Positions 49,066 to 58,041 of a stretch of DNA of 64,000 nt are shown in pieces (within the stretch, counting starts at the first letter, position 1; every line of letters begins with the position of its first letter). The stretch is from Labilithrix sp. GTDB lineage: Bacteria > Myxococcota_A > Polyangia > Polyangiales > Polyangiaceae. The notes beneath the pieces are model-generated. The model searched no databases. It was not told the DNA's origin and saw only the letters and a program-made list of their open reading frames with translations. A program made the translations under genes and the position numbers. The stretch is taken from assembly GCA_019637155.1 (NCBI GenBank), contig JAHBWE010000012.1, forward strand, positions 62,001-126,000, given 5' to 3'.

Positions 49066-51737
49066 GATCGGGGCGAGTCTTCCTGTCCGAGATTCGAGTC
49101 GGGAACGCCGAGCGCGGCGGAGACACGCGCAAGCACGGCCTCGTCGTCATCGAGTCCTCCGACGGCGAGGTCCGTGTCCGCGTCGTCGGTGCAGAGGACG
49201 TAGGCAATCGCCGTCCGCGCGAGGGCCTTCGCGTCACCCTCGAGCGCGTCGAGCATGCGGAGAAGAACGCGTGCGCCTTTCACGATGCCGGCGACTTGGT
49301 CCAGTTCGATGTGGGGGCAGTCCGTCGCTGCGTGGCTGCGAAGGTTCGCTGCCCACGCCTCGAGCTCCGCCTCGACGCTCGCAGCGCTTGGCGGAGTCGG
49401 CTGCGCGAGGACCTCGTCGAGCAGGCGCTCGAACACCTGCGCCGTGCGCTCCGGCAGCGCCGTCACGGCTCGCGTCACCAGCTCGGAACGGGTGACCTTC
49501 GCGGTCTCGGTCTTCCTCACGACGACGTCGCCCGCGACACGCGCGCCAACGGAGATCGCGAGGTTCACGAGCTGCGACCGGGGAAGAGGCTCGCCCGTCG
49601 CCGTGCAGATGTTGGCGCGGACAGTCTCGACGGCGACGCTCCCACTGCCCTCGTCGAGCAACGCCTCGAGCGCCTCGGCCTGCGTCGGCACGCGCACGGA
49701 GTCCCACTCGGCGAGCCCGATGGCGCCGGAGACGCTGAGGCGGAAGCGTCCGTCGATGCGCGCGAGCGATCGAAGCATGCGCGGCGTGATGCCTTCGGCG
49801 ACGTCGCCGAGCTCCGTGACGAAGCGGCCCACTTCCGGGCCGGGCATGCCTCGCTGCTCCGCATGGAGCCACTCGTAGAGCGCTCCCAGCACACGGTCCG
49901 AGCGCGCTTCGCCCCCCGGCACGTCGCGGGGATAGAGGCCGAGCGTTCCGCCGTCGAGCAGGAGGAAGGGGCGCTTCATGCGCATCATGTTCCAGGTGTT
50001 GTCCGAGACCCCGCGGACCTTCGCCAGGGCTTCACGGGCCTCATCGTCCGGCATCGGGCCGCCGTGCGCTCGGAGGATCTCTTCGAGCGCCGGCCCGATG
50101 TGCACCCTTTTGCTCTCGACGTCCTCCACAACCTCCGTCCCCTCTCGAGAGGCAAGCGCCACGACATTGCGCCCGAGGTACACGAGCTCCGGCGATCGCT
50201 TGAGGAGCGAGCCGAGCGTCCACGCGTTCATCCACTCGGGCAGATCGCATTCGGTCGCGAGGACCTCGACGAGCTCGGCCGTGGACCACTGGCGCTCCGG
50301 TCCTTCGCGCTCGATCGCCCGTCGCGCGAGCGGGGGCAGGCGCCGCGCCCAGCGCTCCCAACCCTCGATCTTCTCCGGGACGGAAACGAGCCCGTGGTCG
50401 ACGAAGATGGCCTCCGGCGGCAAGCGCCCGCGACCGTGCTGCGCCTCGATCGCCGACCGCTCGAGCGGGCCCTCGGCGGCACGGAGCGTGGCGAGGATGG
50501 CATCTTCACGCGTTCGGCCGAAGCCGACGATGCGCGTGCCCTCCTTGAGCACGGGCTGGTCCAGGTACCCGAAGAGCGCCCGCGCGTCGGCTACCCCGAT
50601 GTCGAGCGCCGACGCGACTGACCGCGCGAGCTCGTCCTCCTCGATGGGGAAGGTCGCCGCTTCCACCAGCGTCCGAGCACGACGCAGGTGCGTGGCGAGG
50701 GCCGCCTGCTCTGCGCGCGAGTAGACGAGCCGATCGTTCAGGAGGAGCGCGTGGGTGTCGCCCGCGAGGAGCTCGTTCACGAAGAAGAGGAGGCTCGGGA
50801 CCTCCTCGGCGTCGAAGGCGAAGAGCGCGTCGCGCGTCGCGACGGACTCGGGTTCGGACACGAGAAGTTCGCATGCGGCGGAGAGGCGGCGGGACGCCTC
50901 GGTGCGCGCAACGCGTCGGCGGAGCCGGTCGATCGCCCGCGACTCGAGCTGGCGGATGCGTTCACGGGAGACGCCGAAGCACTCTCCGAGCTCGTGAAGG
51001 GTGGGGATCGTGCCGGCGAGCCCCGAGCGCTGCGTCGCGATGATCCGCTCCTTCCCCTCGAGCTGGGAAAGGCCCTCGCGCAGGAGCGACGTCCAGCGGG
51101 CGCCGTCTGGGATGACGGGGCTCAGGCTCGGGGGTGGAACGTCCGCGTCGGTCCCGAGCGTCTTCGCGGACTCCAGCGGCGGAATGCCCAGGCGCTCGAG
51201 TGCGGACTCCAGGACGGCGAGCGTCGCCGCGACCGTCCCTCGGCCGACGTTCTTGGCTTTCGAAAAGTCCTCCCACGGGACGGCGAGGAGCTCGCCGAGC
51301 GTCCTTAGCCGTCGCGTACTCGCGAACGTGTGGACGCGCGCCGGGAACTCGAAGTCGGTCAGCGGTGCATGGCCCACGCCAGCAAAGCGCGTGCGGTAGC
51401 TCTCCCAGCGCGTGGCCTTGCCTCCCTCGGGCGCGCCGATCGGCTCGACCGAGGCTGGGACGAGACTCGCCTGTCCCGGTTCCCGTCGCAGGAGCTCTCG
51501 GCGCGCTTCCTCCCAGCTCGCGCCGAGGGCACCCTGAATGGCGAGACGTGCGTCGGAGACGCTCTTTCTCCCAAGGTTCCGCTCGACGAGAAGTTCCTCG
51601 GGCGACAGGCGCGCGAGGTCCGCAACGGACTGATATCCCCGGCGCTCGACGAAGTTCGCGAGCCTGGCCGGCAGGGCCAGTGATGCCAGCGGTGTCGAGA
51701 GCGCCGCTTCGAGTCTGTCGAGAGCATCCTCCATCAT
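49062..51737 (-). CDS. Alpha-CTD/sigma-region-4-like multidomain DNA-binding protein
   Basis: The protein has 891 residues from the ATG at 51737 (TGATG overlap with the helicase stop). Residues about 20-70 (LPARLANFVERRGYQSVADL, ELLVERNLGRKSVSDARL) resemble the C-terminal domain of RNA polymerase alpha, and 128-180 holds a second, weaker copy (VGRGTVAATLAVLESAL). Residues 227-276 read like sigma-70 region 4: PTLHELGECFGVSRERIRQL, then ESRAIDRLRRRV. The remaining 600 residues are several winged-helix-like modules (for example HARE-like EEILRAHGGPMPDDEAREAL) and carry no catalytic motif. It could recruit the system to DNA or to transcription complexes. Such a protein is not part of classical BREX or DISARM sets. 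Confidence 0.75.
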   Translation of the reverse strand: MMEDALDRLEAALSTPLASLALPARLANFVERRGYQSVADLARLSPEELLVERNLGRKSVSDARLAIQGALGASWEEARRELLRREPGQASLVPASVEPIGAPEGGKATRWESYRTRFAGVGHAPLTDFEFPARVHTFASTRRLRTLGELLAVPWEDFSKAKNVGRGTVAATLAVLESALERLGIPPLESAKTLGTDADVPPPSLSPVIPDGARWTSLLREGLSQLEGKERIIATQRSGLAGTIPTLHELGECFGVSRERIRQLESRAIDRLRRRVARTEASRRLSAACELLVSEPESVATRDALFAFDAEEVPSLLFFVNELLAGDTHALLLNDRLVYSRAEQAALATHLRRARTLVEAATFPIEEDELARSVASALDIGVADARALFGYLDQPVLKEGTRIVGFGRTREDAILATLRAAEGPLERSAIEAQHGRGRLPPEAIFVDHGLVSVPEKIEGWERWARRLPPLARRAIEREGPERQWSTAELVEVLATECDLPEWMNAWTLGSLLKRSPELVYLGRNVVALASREGTEVVEDVESKRVHIGPALEEILRAHGGPMPDDEAREALAKVRGVSDNTWNMMRMKRPFLLLDGGTLGLYPRDVPGGEARSDRVLGALYEWLHAEQRGMPGPEVGRFVTELGDVAEGITPRMLRSLARIDGRFRLSVSGAIGLAEWDSVRVPTQAEALEALLDEGSGSVAVETVRANICTATGEPLPRSQLVNLAISVGARVAGDVVVRKTETAKVTRSELVTRAVTALPERTAQVFERLLDEVLAQPTPPSAASVEAELEAWAANLRSHAATDCPHIELDQVAGIVKGARVLLRMLDALEGDAKALARTAIAYVLCTDDADTDLAVGGLDDDEAVLARVSAALGVPDSNLGQEDSPRS

Positions 51738-54700
51738 CACGCGAGGTGCGGGGCCTTCGCCCGCTTCAAGAGGGTCTTCATCGCGACGTTCACGCTCACG
51801 ACGCTGCCTTCGAGCTCCTTCGTGAAGGGCGCGCGGATGTAGTGCGGGCCGTCGACCGTGTCGCCGTCGACGCGCACGATCGCGAGGAAGAACTTGTCGC
51901 CCTGGTTCAGCGCCTCGAGGACCTCGTTCGCGGTGACCACGAAGGTGTCCGCGTCGATGTAGCGACCCTTCACCTCGATGTGCCGGCTCTCTCCGGCGGG
52001 GGTGATGGCGGTGACGTCCCAGCCGCACTTGTCCGCGCTGACGTCTTTCACCAGGTTGCCGAGCTTCTTCTCGGCCTCCATCACGGCGTTCATCGCGATG
52101 AGCTCGACCCGCCGGCGCACTTCCGCGTCGGCCTCCGGGGCAGGCGCCTTGCCTTGCGCCTCGTCGATGAGCCCCTGGGGTATGATGAGCGCGCAGCCGG
52201 CGACGGTCGGCGGATTGCTCGCGAGCTCGAGCTGCCCTTCGAGATCTCGCCGCCGCGCCTCGAGCCGCGCCTTCAGGTCTTCTACCCGCTTCTTCGCATT
52301 CTCGGGCTGCATCCGGGGTTGCTTGCCCGCCTTCACTTCGGCGGTGAGCTCCAGGGCGCGCTTCGACCAGTGATTGATCTCGCGCGTGAGCCGCTCGTGA
52401 ACCGCCTCGAGGGTCTTTCGTACGACGGCCTTCCGGCGCACGGTGACCTCGTCGTAGTGCTCCTTCACGAGATGAGCGCTCGCCCAGGTGAGGGCGACGC
52501 TCGACAGATCTCGCTTGAGCCACGGCTGGGCGAGCACGCGGTCGACGACGGCGCGGTACTCGGGCCACGGGGCGTCGTAGCTGAGGTATGGCGCAGCGCC
52601 CGCGTGGCGGGCCCGCCCCTCGGCGTCGATCTCAACGAACTGCATCTTCCGCGACACGAGCCGCGTCATGCTCGTCCCCTCGCGGATGCCGTGGTCGAGC
52701 ATGAACATGAGGCGCGGCGTCGTGCTCGGATCGGTGGGGTCGACGAGCACGGTGCCCGCGTGGAGCGACTTCTCGTCGGTGTCGAGGACGATGTCGATCA
52801 GTGCCGACATCAGCGGATGCGCGGGATGCACCAGATCGGCGACGGGCTTGTGCAGGATGCGCATCAGGCCGCGGTCGAAGGTGATGCGCTCGTAGCGCTC
52901 GAGGACCGGCTTCCGGCTTCCGTCGATGGCGTGCTTGCGGCGAACGGTCGCCGGCACGTGCTTGATCTCGTACCGGCCGGACTCGCGCTCCTTCAGCTCG
53001 CCGCCGAACCGCGAGAGCGACTCGCTCACGAACCGCCGCAAGTAGAAGGGCTGAAGCTTCTTCGCCTCGGCCTTCTCCATCGCCTCCTTCACGGCGTAGA
53101 GGCGCGACTGGTCGAAGACATCGGCCGTGAGGGCGTTGCGGTCGATGATGTCCTGGAGGTGCTTCCGATCGAGAGCGCCTTCGACCTTCTCAAACAGCTT
53201 CGCGCGCACCTCTGGCCTGTCGCCGTACCGGATGGCCTCGATGAGCATCTCCTTGAGCGGGCGGTCCTCGAACGCCTGCCCGAGCACGTCGAAGACCTTG
53301 CCCTGGAGCGCCTTCCGTTCTTCTTCCAGCTTGGCGAAGAGCCGGTTGAAGACCTCGCCCTCACGCGTCTCGATCGCCACGAGGTTCCAGAGGTGGCACA
53401 CCTCGGTCTGCCCGATGCGGTGGATGCGTCCGAAGCGCTGCTCGAGGCGGTTCGGGTTCCACGGCAGGTCGTAGTTCACCATCAGGTTCGCGACCTGAAG
53501 GTTTACGCCTTCGCCTGCGGCGTCGGTGGCGACGAGGACGACGACCTCGGGGTTCTGCCGGAACTCCTCCTGCGCACGCAGCCGGTCCTCACGGCGGGTG
53601 CCGCCGTGCATCTCGATGACGTGGGCGGGGTTCCCGAGGACGCCCGCGATCTTCTTCTTCAAGTAGTCGAGCGTGTCCTTGTGCTCGGTGAAGATGATCA
53701 TCTTCCTGCGACGACCACCGGGCAGGAACATCTCCGCGGCGTCGGACTGGAGGATCTTCGAGAGCTCGTCCCACTTCCGGTCGACGCCGCTCTTCAAGAC
53801 GTCTTGAGCTTCGCGCTCGAGGCCCTTGAGGAGCGTGATCTCGCCTTGTAGCTCCGGGATGGTCTTCGCCGCCGTCGCCTCGTCGACGAGCTCCTCCTCG
53901 ATCTCCTCGAGCTCCTCGGCTGTCAGCTCCTCGTCTAGGTCGCCGTTGAGGCCGAGATCCTCCCAGCCGGGGGACTTCTTGTAGCTCGCGGGGTTCTTCA
54001 GCCGGTCGAGCCGTTCTTCGAGCTTCTCGCGTCGACGGCGGAGCGAGTGAGCGATCGCTGCCGGCGATGACGCGAGGCGCCGCTGAAGGATGGTCAGGGC
54101 GAAGCCGACCATGCCCTTCTTCTTCCCCTCGAGGTTGTCCGCGCGTCCCATCTCGTTGCGGACGTAGTCGGTGACGCGCTCGTAGAGGTCCTTCTCGGCG
54201 GGGGAGAGCGTGTACTTGATGGTCTCGGCGCGGCGCTCGGGAAAGAGCTTGGAGCCGTCGAACTTGATCAAGTCCTCCTTCACCATGCGGCGCATGATGT
54301 CGGTGACGTCCTTCGGCTCGGCCTTCGCGCGGGCCTTCCCGTAGAAGCGATCCGGATCGACGAGGGCGAGCCACGCCTGGAAGTCCTCCTCCTTGCCGTT
54401 GTGCGGCGTCGCCGACATCAGGAGGAAGTTCCGCGTGCGCTCGGGCGAACCGATGAGCCGGCCGAGCTCATAGCGCTTCGTGTACGTCAGCTCGTTCCCG
54501 AGCCCGTAATGGGCGGCCATCTTGTGGGCCTCGTCGACGATGACGAGGTCCCAGCGCGCGGCGTCGGCCTTGAGCTTGTCGTGCCACTCGACCTTGCGGG
54601 AGAGCTGATCGAGCTTGGCGATGAGCCGCGGGTGCTCTACGAACGCGTTGCCCGTGGCAGTCGACTCGACGAGGGCGTTCGTGAGGATGTCGAAGCGCAG

Positions 54701-55228
54701 TCCGAACTTCTCCGAGAGCTCGGTCTGCCACTGCTCGACGAGGCTCCCGGGGGAGATGATGAGGCACCGATCGAGGTCGCCGCGGAGCATGAGCTCCCGG
54801 ATGAGGAGGCCCGCCATGATGGTCTTGCCGGCGCCGGGATCGTCGGCGAGGACGAACCGGAGCGGCTGCTTCGGCAGCATCGCCTCGTAGACCGCTGAGA
54901 TCTGGTGCGGGAGCGGCTCCACGTCGGACGTGTGGACCGCCATCATGGGGTCGAAGAGGTGAGCGAGCTTGATGCGCGTCGCTTCGGCCGCGAGCTTGAA
55001 GGACTCGGGCTTCGCGTCGAAGGCCCACGTGCGCGTCTCGCTAGCGACTTCGAGCTTGGCTTCGTCCGCGCGGAAGAGGGTCTTCTTGAGGACGCGCCCG
55101 TCGAGGAGTTCGTAGGTCACGTCGGCGGCGTCTTCGCCGGCCTTCTTGATGTAGAGCAGCTTGACCGGAGCGGAAGCCTCGATGCCGGCGACATGCGTGT
55201 CGACCTGCAGGTCCTCCAACTTCAGCAT
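51737..55228 (-). CDS. SNF2-type helicase with DUF3883-like C-terminus
   Basis: This 1163-residue protein starts at the ATG at 55228 (a poly-G ribosome-binding site lies 11 bp upstream). Helicase motifs: Walker A DDPGAGKTIMAGLLIREL (GAGKT 132-136), DEAH box VIVDEAHKM (232-235), LLMSATPHNG, and the C-terminal lobe motifs VLVATDAAGEGVNLQVAN and QRFGRIHRIGQ. Residues about 380-470 include a coiled-coil with many Glu/Arg. The C-terminal ~120 residues (GWDVTAITPAGESRHIEVKG, then VTANEVLEALNQGDKFFLAIV) match the DUF3883 nuclease-like fold with the E-V-K motif. The family includes BrxHII and DrmD. It heads the operon, and the 213-bp upstream gap (55229-55441) should contain the promoter. Confidence 0.9.
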   Translation of the reverse strand: MLKLEDLQVDTHVAGIEASAPVKLLYIKKAGEDAADVTYELLDGRVLKKTLFRADEAKLEVASETRTWAFDAKPESFKLAAEATRIKLAHLFDPMMAVHTSDVEPLPHQISAVYEAMLPKQPLRFVLADDPGAGKTIMAGLLIRELMLRGDLDRCLIISPGSLVEQWQTELSEKFGLRFDILTNALVESTATGNAFVEHPRLIAKLDQLSRKVEWHDKLKADAARWDLVIVDEAHKMAAHYGLGNELTYTKRYELGRLIGSPERTRNFLLMSATPHNGKEEDFQAWLALVDPDRFYGKARAKAEPKDVTDIMRRMVKEDLIKFDGSKLFPERRAETIKYTLSPAEKDLYERVTDYVRNEMGRADNLEGKKKGMVGFALTILQRRLASSPAAIAHSLRRRREKLEERLDRLKNPASYKKSPGWEDLGLNGDLDEELTAEELEEIEEELVDEATAAKTIPELQGEITLLKGLEREAQDVLKSGVDRKWDELSKILQSDAAEMFLPGGRRRKMIIFTEHKDTLDYLKKKIAGVLGNPAHVIEMHGGTRREDRLRAQEEFRQNPEVVVLVATDAAGEGVNLQVANLMVNYDLPWNPNRLEQRFGRIHRIGQTEVCHLWNLVAIETREGEVFNRLFAKLEEERKALQGKVFDVLGQAFEDRPLKEMLIEAIRYGDRPEVRAKLFEKVEGALDRKHLQDIIDRNALTADVFDQSRLYAVKEAMEKAEAKKLQPFYLRRFVSESLSRFGGELKERESGRYEIKHVPATVRRKHAIDGSRKPVLERYERITFDRGLMRILHKPVADLVHPAHPLMSALIDIVLDTDEKSLHAGTVLVDPTDPSTTPRLMFMLDHGIREGTSMTRLVSRKMQFVEIDAEGRARHAGAAPYLSYDAPWPEYRAVVDRVLAQPWLKRDLSSVALTWASAHLVKEHYDEVTVRRKAVVRKTLEAVHERLTREINHWSKRALELTAEVKAGKQPRMQPENAKKRVEDLKARLEARRRDLEGQLELASNPPTVAGCALIIPQGLIDEAQGKAPAPEADAEVRRRVELIAMNAVMEAEKKLGNLVKDVSADKCGWDVTAITPAGESRHIEVKGRYIDADTFVVTANEVLEALNQGDKFFLAIVRVDGDTVDGPHYIRAPFTKELEGSVVSVNVAMKTLLKRAKAPHLA

Positions 55229-55441
55229 CGTAACGAGCCCCCCAGCACTTCTCTTCTCCCGCCCGCCCGGGCATACGAATTCATCGAATCTACCAAGATA
55301 GGCCGGCCGCGGCACCGGTTTCAACGCCCGACTCTCCGCGCCATGAAGAAGACGACAGGACGTGTCGCACGGACCACGAACCGGCCCCCTCGGGAGCTAC
55401 GAGCGTGGCGTTCGTGGACAAGCCCGACTGTCAGGCGCGGG

Positions 55442-56653
55442 CTATTGGAGCCCGGCCGGTTCGAGCCCCGCGGCCTCGAGGATCGTGTCCAGCGAGATCT
55501 CGTCGACGGGCTCGAGGCCGACCTTCTTGGAGAACTCCATCGCATGAGGGAAGCGCTCGAGCGCGTCGGACGGGTCGATGAGATCGAGATTGAGCGCCGC
55601 GAACTCGGTTCGGGTGAATGCGACCGAAACGAGCGCTCGTTCGACGTAGTTGCCGATTGCCGTGTCGAGAACCCATCCGCGGCCGTGAACCAGCGCCACT
55701 TCGACAGGAAGGAGGGCGAAGAGCTCGCGCGCGATCCGGAACATCGCGCTGCATACGTGGTCCTGGTACAGCTCCCAGAACCGCTGGACCGGCATCTTCT
55801 TGGTTGATCGCTTCCCGGTCTTCGTCAGCGAGAGGATCTCTGCGGGGATCACGTCCTTGCCGTTCACGCGCAGGCGAGCCTCCGCGACGAGCGGAGCCAA
55901 CGCCGTCGCCTCGATCTCTCCGCCGAGTTGACGAAGCTCACCGAACGGCGACAGGTGCTCGAGCGCCGCTTCGTACGCGTCGAGATCGCCCTGGTTGATC
56001 CCGCGCGCAAGGTTCACGAACCACTGCCATCGAGCAACCTCCTGCTGATGGTGGCCGAGCGCCTGCTGGTAGGCGCCCCACTCCTGCGCACGTGCTTGCT
56101 CGACCGCAGCGTGGAGTTGCTGACGCACGGTCTCGACACGGCCCATCATCTTGTCGGTGAACGACGGCTGCCACGCGGAGAGAGCCTGCAGCGCGGCGTG
56201 CTCAGCGTTTCGAAGGTGCGGGGGCGGCGGTGGGGGTGGACTCGCCGCGATCGCGTTCCAATCCCAGGGGCTCCACGACTCCTTATGGAGCGAGGTCAGG
56301 AGCGCAAGTCGATTCTCGAAGCATGCGACCTCATAGGCTGCTCTCTGTCGTTCCTCCGCACGCGCGAGCTCGCGTGCCTGCGCCTCGAGTCGTCGTTGTT
56401 CGGCCCGCGCCGCTCGCTCGGCGGTCCGCGTCGCTCCAGACCACGAAGCCCCGCCACTACGACTCCTGCCACCACTGAGCGAGCTACTCCAGCCGAGGCC
56501 GGTTCCCGGGACGTATGCGCTGACACGCGACCCTCGGGGGCCGGTGCCGACGCGAAACCCCTTCACGCCCCACGAGGCGCCGAGCCCCTTCTTGCTGACG
56601 TTGAGCCTGAAGCCTCCGGGCAGACGGAAGCTCTTTCCGAAGCGGAACCCCAC
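55442..56653 (-). CDS. DUF4236 protein
   Basis: The protein has 403 residues from the GTG at 56653. The N-terminal ~55 residues (GFRFGKSFRLPGGFRLNVSK, GLGASWGVKGFRVGTGPRG) match DUF4236, a short domain of unknown role found in proteins near mobile genes. A coiled-coil rich in Ala/Arg/Glu follows (about 75-115). The C-terminal ~200 residues are a folded domain (VNGKDVIPAEILSLTKTGKR, VQRFWELYQDHVCSAMFRIA, VHGRGWVLDTAIGNYVERAL), where a restriction-endonuclease-like activity has been suggested for some relatives, but I see no clear motif. It lies upstream of the helicase on the same strand. Confidence 0.75.
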   Translation of the reverse strand: MGFRFGKSFRLPGGFRLNVSKKGLGASWGVKGFRVGTGPRGSRVSAYVPGTGLGWSSSLSGGRSRSGGASWSGATRTAERAARAEQRRLEAQARELARAEERQRAAYEVACFENRLALLTSLHKESWSPWDWNAIAASPPPPPPPHLRNAEHAALQALSAWQPSFTDKMMGRVETVRQQLHAAVEQARAQEWGAYQQALGHHQQEVARWQWFVNLARGINQGDLDAYEAALEHLSPFGELRQLGGEIEATALAPLVAEARLRVNGKDVIPAEILSLTKTGKRSTKKMPVQRFWELYQDHVCSAMFRIARELFALLPVEVALVHGRGWVLDTAIGNYVERALVSVAFTRTEFAALNLDLIDPSDALERFPHAMEFSKKVGLEPVDEISLDTILEAAGLEPAGLQ

Positions 56654-56786
56654 GACACCACCTTATCCCCAGTGGGATCGAGTTGCAGCACGCGGCGGCA
56701 GAACATGTCGCGACTCCCCGCGAGCGCTTGTCCTACACCCCCGCCCCTGACGGAGCGTGAGTTCGATGGAGAACGCTGCGCCAAGA

Positions 56787-57773
56787 TCAGGCCCCCACCC
56801 GATCTGTTTCATCGAGTACGCGCCTGAACTGAGCACCGCCCCCGTTTCGCTGTCGCGCGATCGCGATCGCCTTCCTCTCCGCGCCGATGACCGTTCCGAT
56901 GCCGCGCGCCAGAGCCTTCGGTCCGACCGGGTCCAGGCCGCCGAGCAGGAGGCTCACGATGGCGATCTCACGGTTCGTTGGAAGGCGCGCATGGTCCGGA
57001 TCGCTCGATCGCGGAAGCGGGTACCCGTCGAGCAGAGCGACGAGGTACGCGCGTCGCCACTCATCACTCCCGGGAGCTCTCGGAGGACGTCCGAAGACGA
57101 CGAAGCCCTGATGCGGTCGGTCGAACACGGCACCCGTGTACGGATCGCGATCGATGGTGACGATGCGACGCGTCGTGCCCGTTCGATAGGTGGCGGCGAT
57201 GAACTCGCGCAACACTTCGAGGCGATCCCGTCCGACGCGTTCGACGAACGGTCGGAGCGCTACGGCCGTGTTCCGGCGACGCTCTACCAGCTCTGGCTGA
57301 TTCGGGTCGCGAAGCTTCTCGACGAGGCCTTCCAGCTCGCTCAACAGCGAGTCGAAGCGTGGCTCTTCACTGGCAAAGAATCGATGCAGAACAGCTTCGG
57401 GCGCGGTGAGGCCGACGAGCGACAGTGGATCCGACGCCACGTACGGACGGCGATCGAGCCCGGAATCGACGAGCACCTGCTTCGCTCTGCGAAGCGCGTT
57501 CAGAACGTCAGCGAGCGCCTGCTCTGCCTTGAAGAAAGCCACGTCGGCCTCCCTCGCATCGCGGATCACGAGTGGCCAGTCGGGACCCCATGGCGTAGAC
57601 GGCCATCCAACCCCGAAGACGCTGGCGTACTCCTCACGCAGCTCGCGCTCGACAGCCGCTCGAGCGGCCTTCTCGTCCTTCTTTTCAGCCGGTCGCTCCC
57701 CCTTCGACACAGTCAGCCGGCGACCGACTGTGCCGTGGCCGCGAGGGCCTGTCCGGCTCATTCCTGTGCTCAT
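56787..57773 (-). CDS. Hypothetical protein
   Basis: This 328-residue frame starts at 57773; alternatives are the ATG at 57761 and the GTG at 57710 (SKGERPAEKKDEKA), which I find nearly as likely because the first ~20 residues are low-complexity and overlap the divergent gene. The protein is mostly helical, with charged stretches. The middle third contains LVEKLRDPNQPELVERRRNTAVALRP and DRLEVLREFIAATYRTGTTR. The final part (RREAYLV-like, LPTNREIAIVSLLLGGLDP, GIGTVIGAERKAIAIARQR) could form a helix bundle. I recognise no family. It follows the DUF4236 gene on the same strand across a 133-bp gap. Confidence 0.55.
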   Translation of the reverse strand: MSTGMSRTGPRGHGTVGRRLTVSKGERPAEKKDEKAARAAVERELREEYASVFGVGWPSTPWGPDWPLVIRDAREADVAFFKAEQALADVLNALRRAKQVLVDSGLDRRPYVASDPLSLVGLTAPEAVLHRFFASEEPRFDSLLSELEGLVEKLRDPNQPELVERRRNTAVALRPFVERVGRDRLEVLREFIAATYRTGTTRRIVTIDRDPYTGAVFDRPHQGFVVFGRPPRAPGSDEWRRAYLVALLDGYPLPRSSDPDHARLPTNREIAIVSLLLGGLDPVGPKALARGIGTVIGAERKAIAIARQRNGGGAQFRRVLDETDRVGA

Positions 57774-57951
57774 GACGGATGCACCGAGAACACTCGATGC
57801 CAGCACGGCGCGCAAGATCGCCGTCGAAGCATCGTGCGATCCCCGAACCGTTCAGCGCGTCTTCCGCGGTGAGCCCGTCCGGGGCCTTGCTGGCGATAGG
57901 GCCCGCGCGGCACTTGCCGCCCGCGGCCTCCTGCCGTCGATGACGAAGTAG
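57772..57951 (+). CDS. Small helix-turn-helix protein
   Basis: The protein has 59 residues, starting at the ATG at 57772. The middle ASTARKIAVEASCDPRTVQRVFRG followed by GDRARAALAARGLLP resembles the LacI/bacteriophage-type helix-turn-helix with an AlaXXAXVSXXTVSRVL-like pattern (IAVEASCDPRTVQRVF). There is no ligand domain. The start lies inside or beside the start of the divergent gene at 57773, so one may have an overestimated 5' end. It may be a regulator of the adjacent small genes. Confidence 0.5.
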   Translation: MTDAPRTLDASTARKIAVEASCDPRTVQRVFRGEPVRGLAGDRARAALAARGLLPSMTK

Positions 57952-58041
57952 CCGGTACCCCACCTTCGCCTTCACGGGCGCCCGAGCCACCGCTCGCGGC
58001 GAACGGGGAGGTCTTGCCTCAATTCCAACCTGCGAGGATCC

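Noticed and set aside
51134..53851. A 905-codon open frame on the plus strand opposite the helicase
   Set aside because: It is antisense to well-conserved helicase motifs and shows no recognisable domain; long shadows are frequent in this base composition.
46132..55228. Classical BREX, DISARM or type I restriction-modification
   Set aside because: PglZ, BrxA, BrxL, DrmA, DrmB and DrmC signatures and HsdS/HsdR genes are absent. Only individual components resemble those systems.
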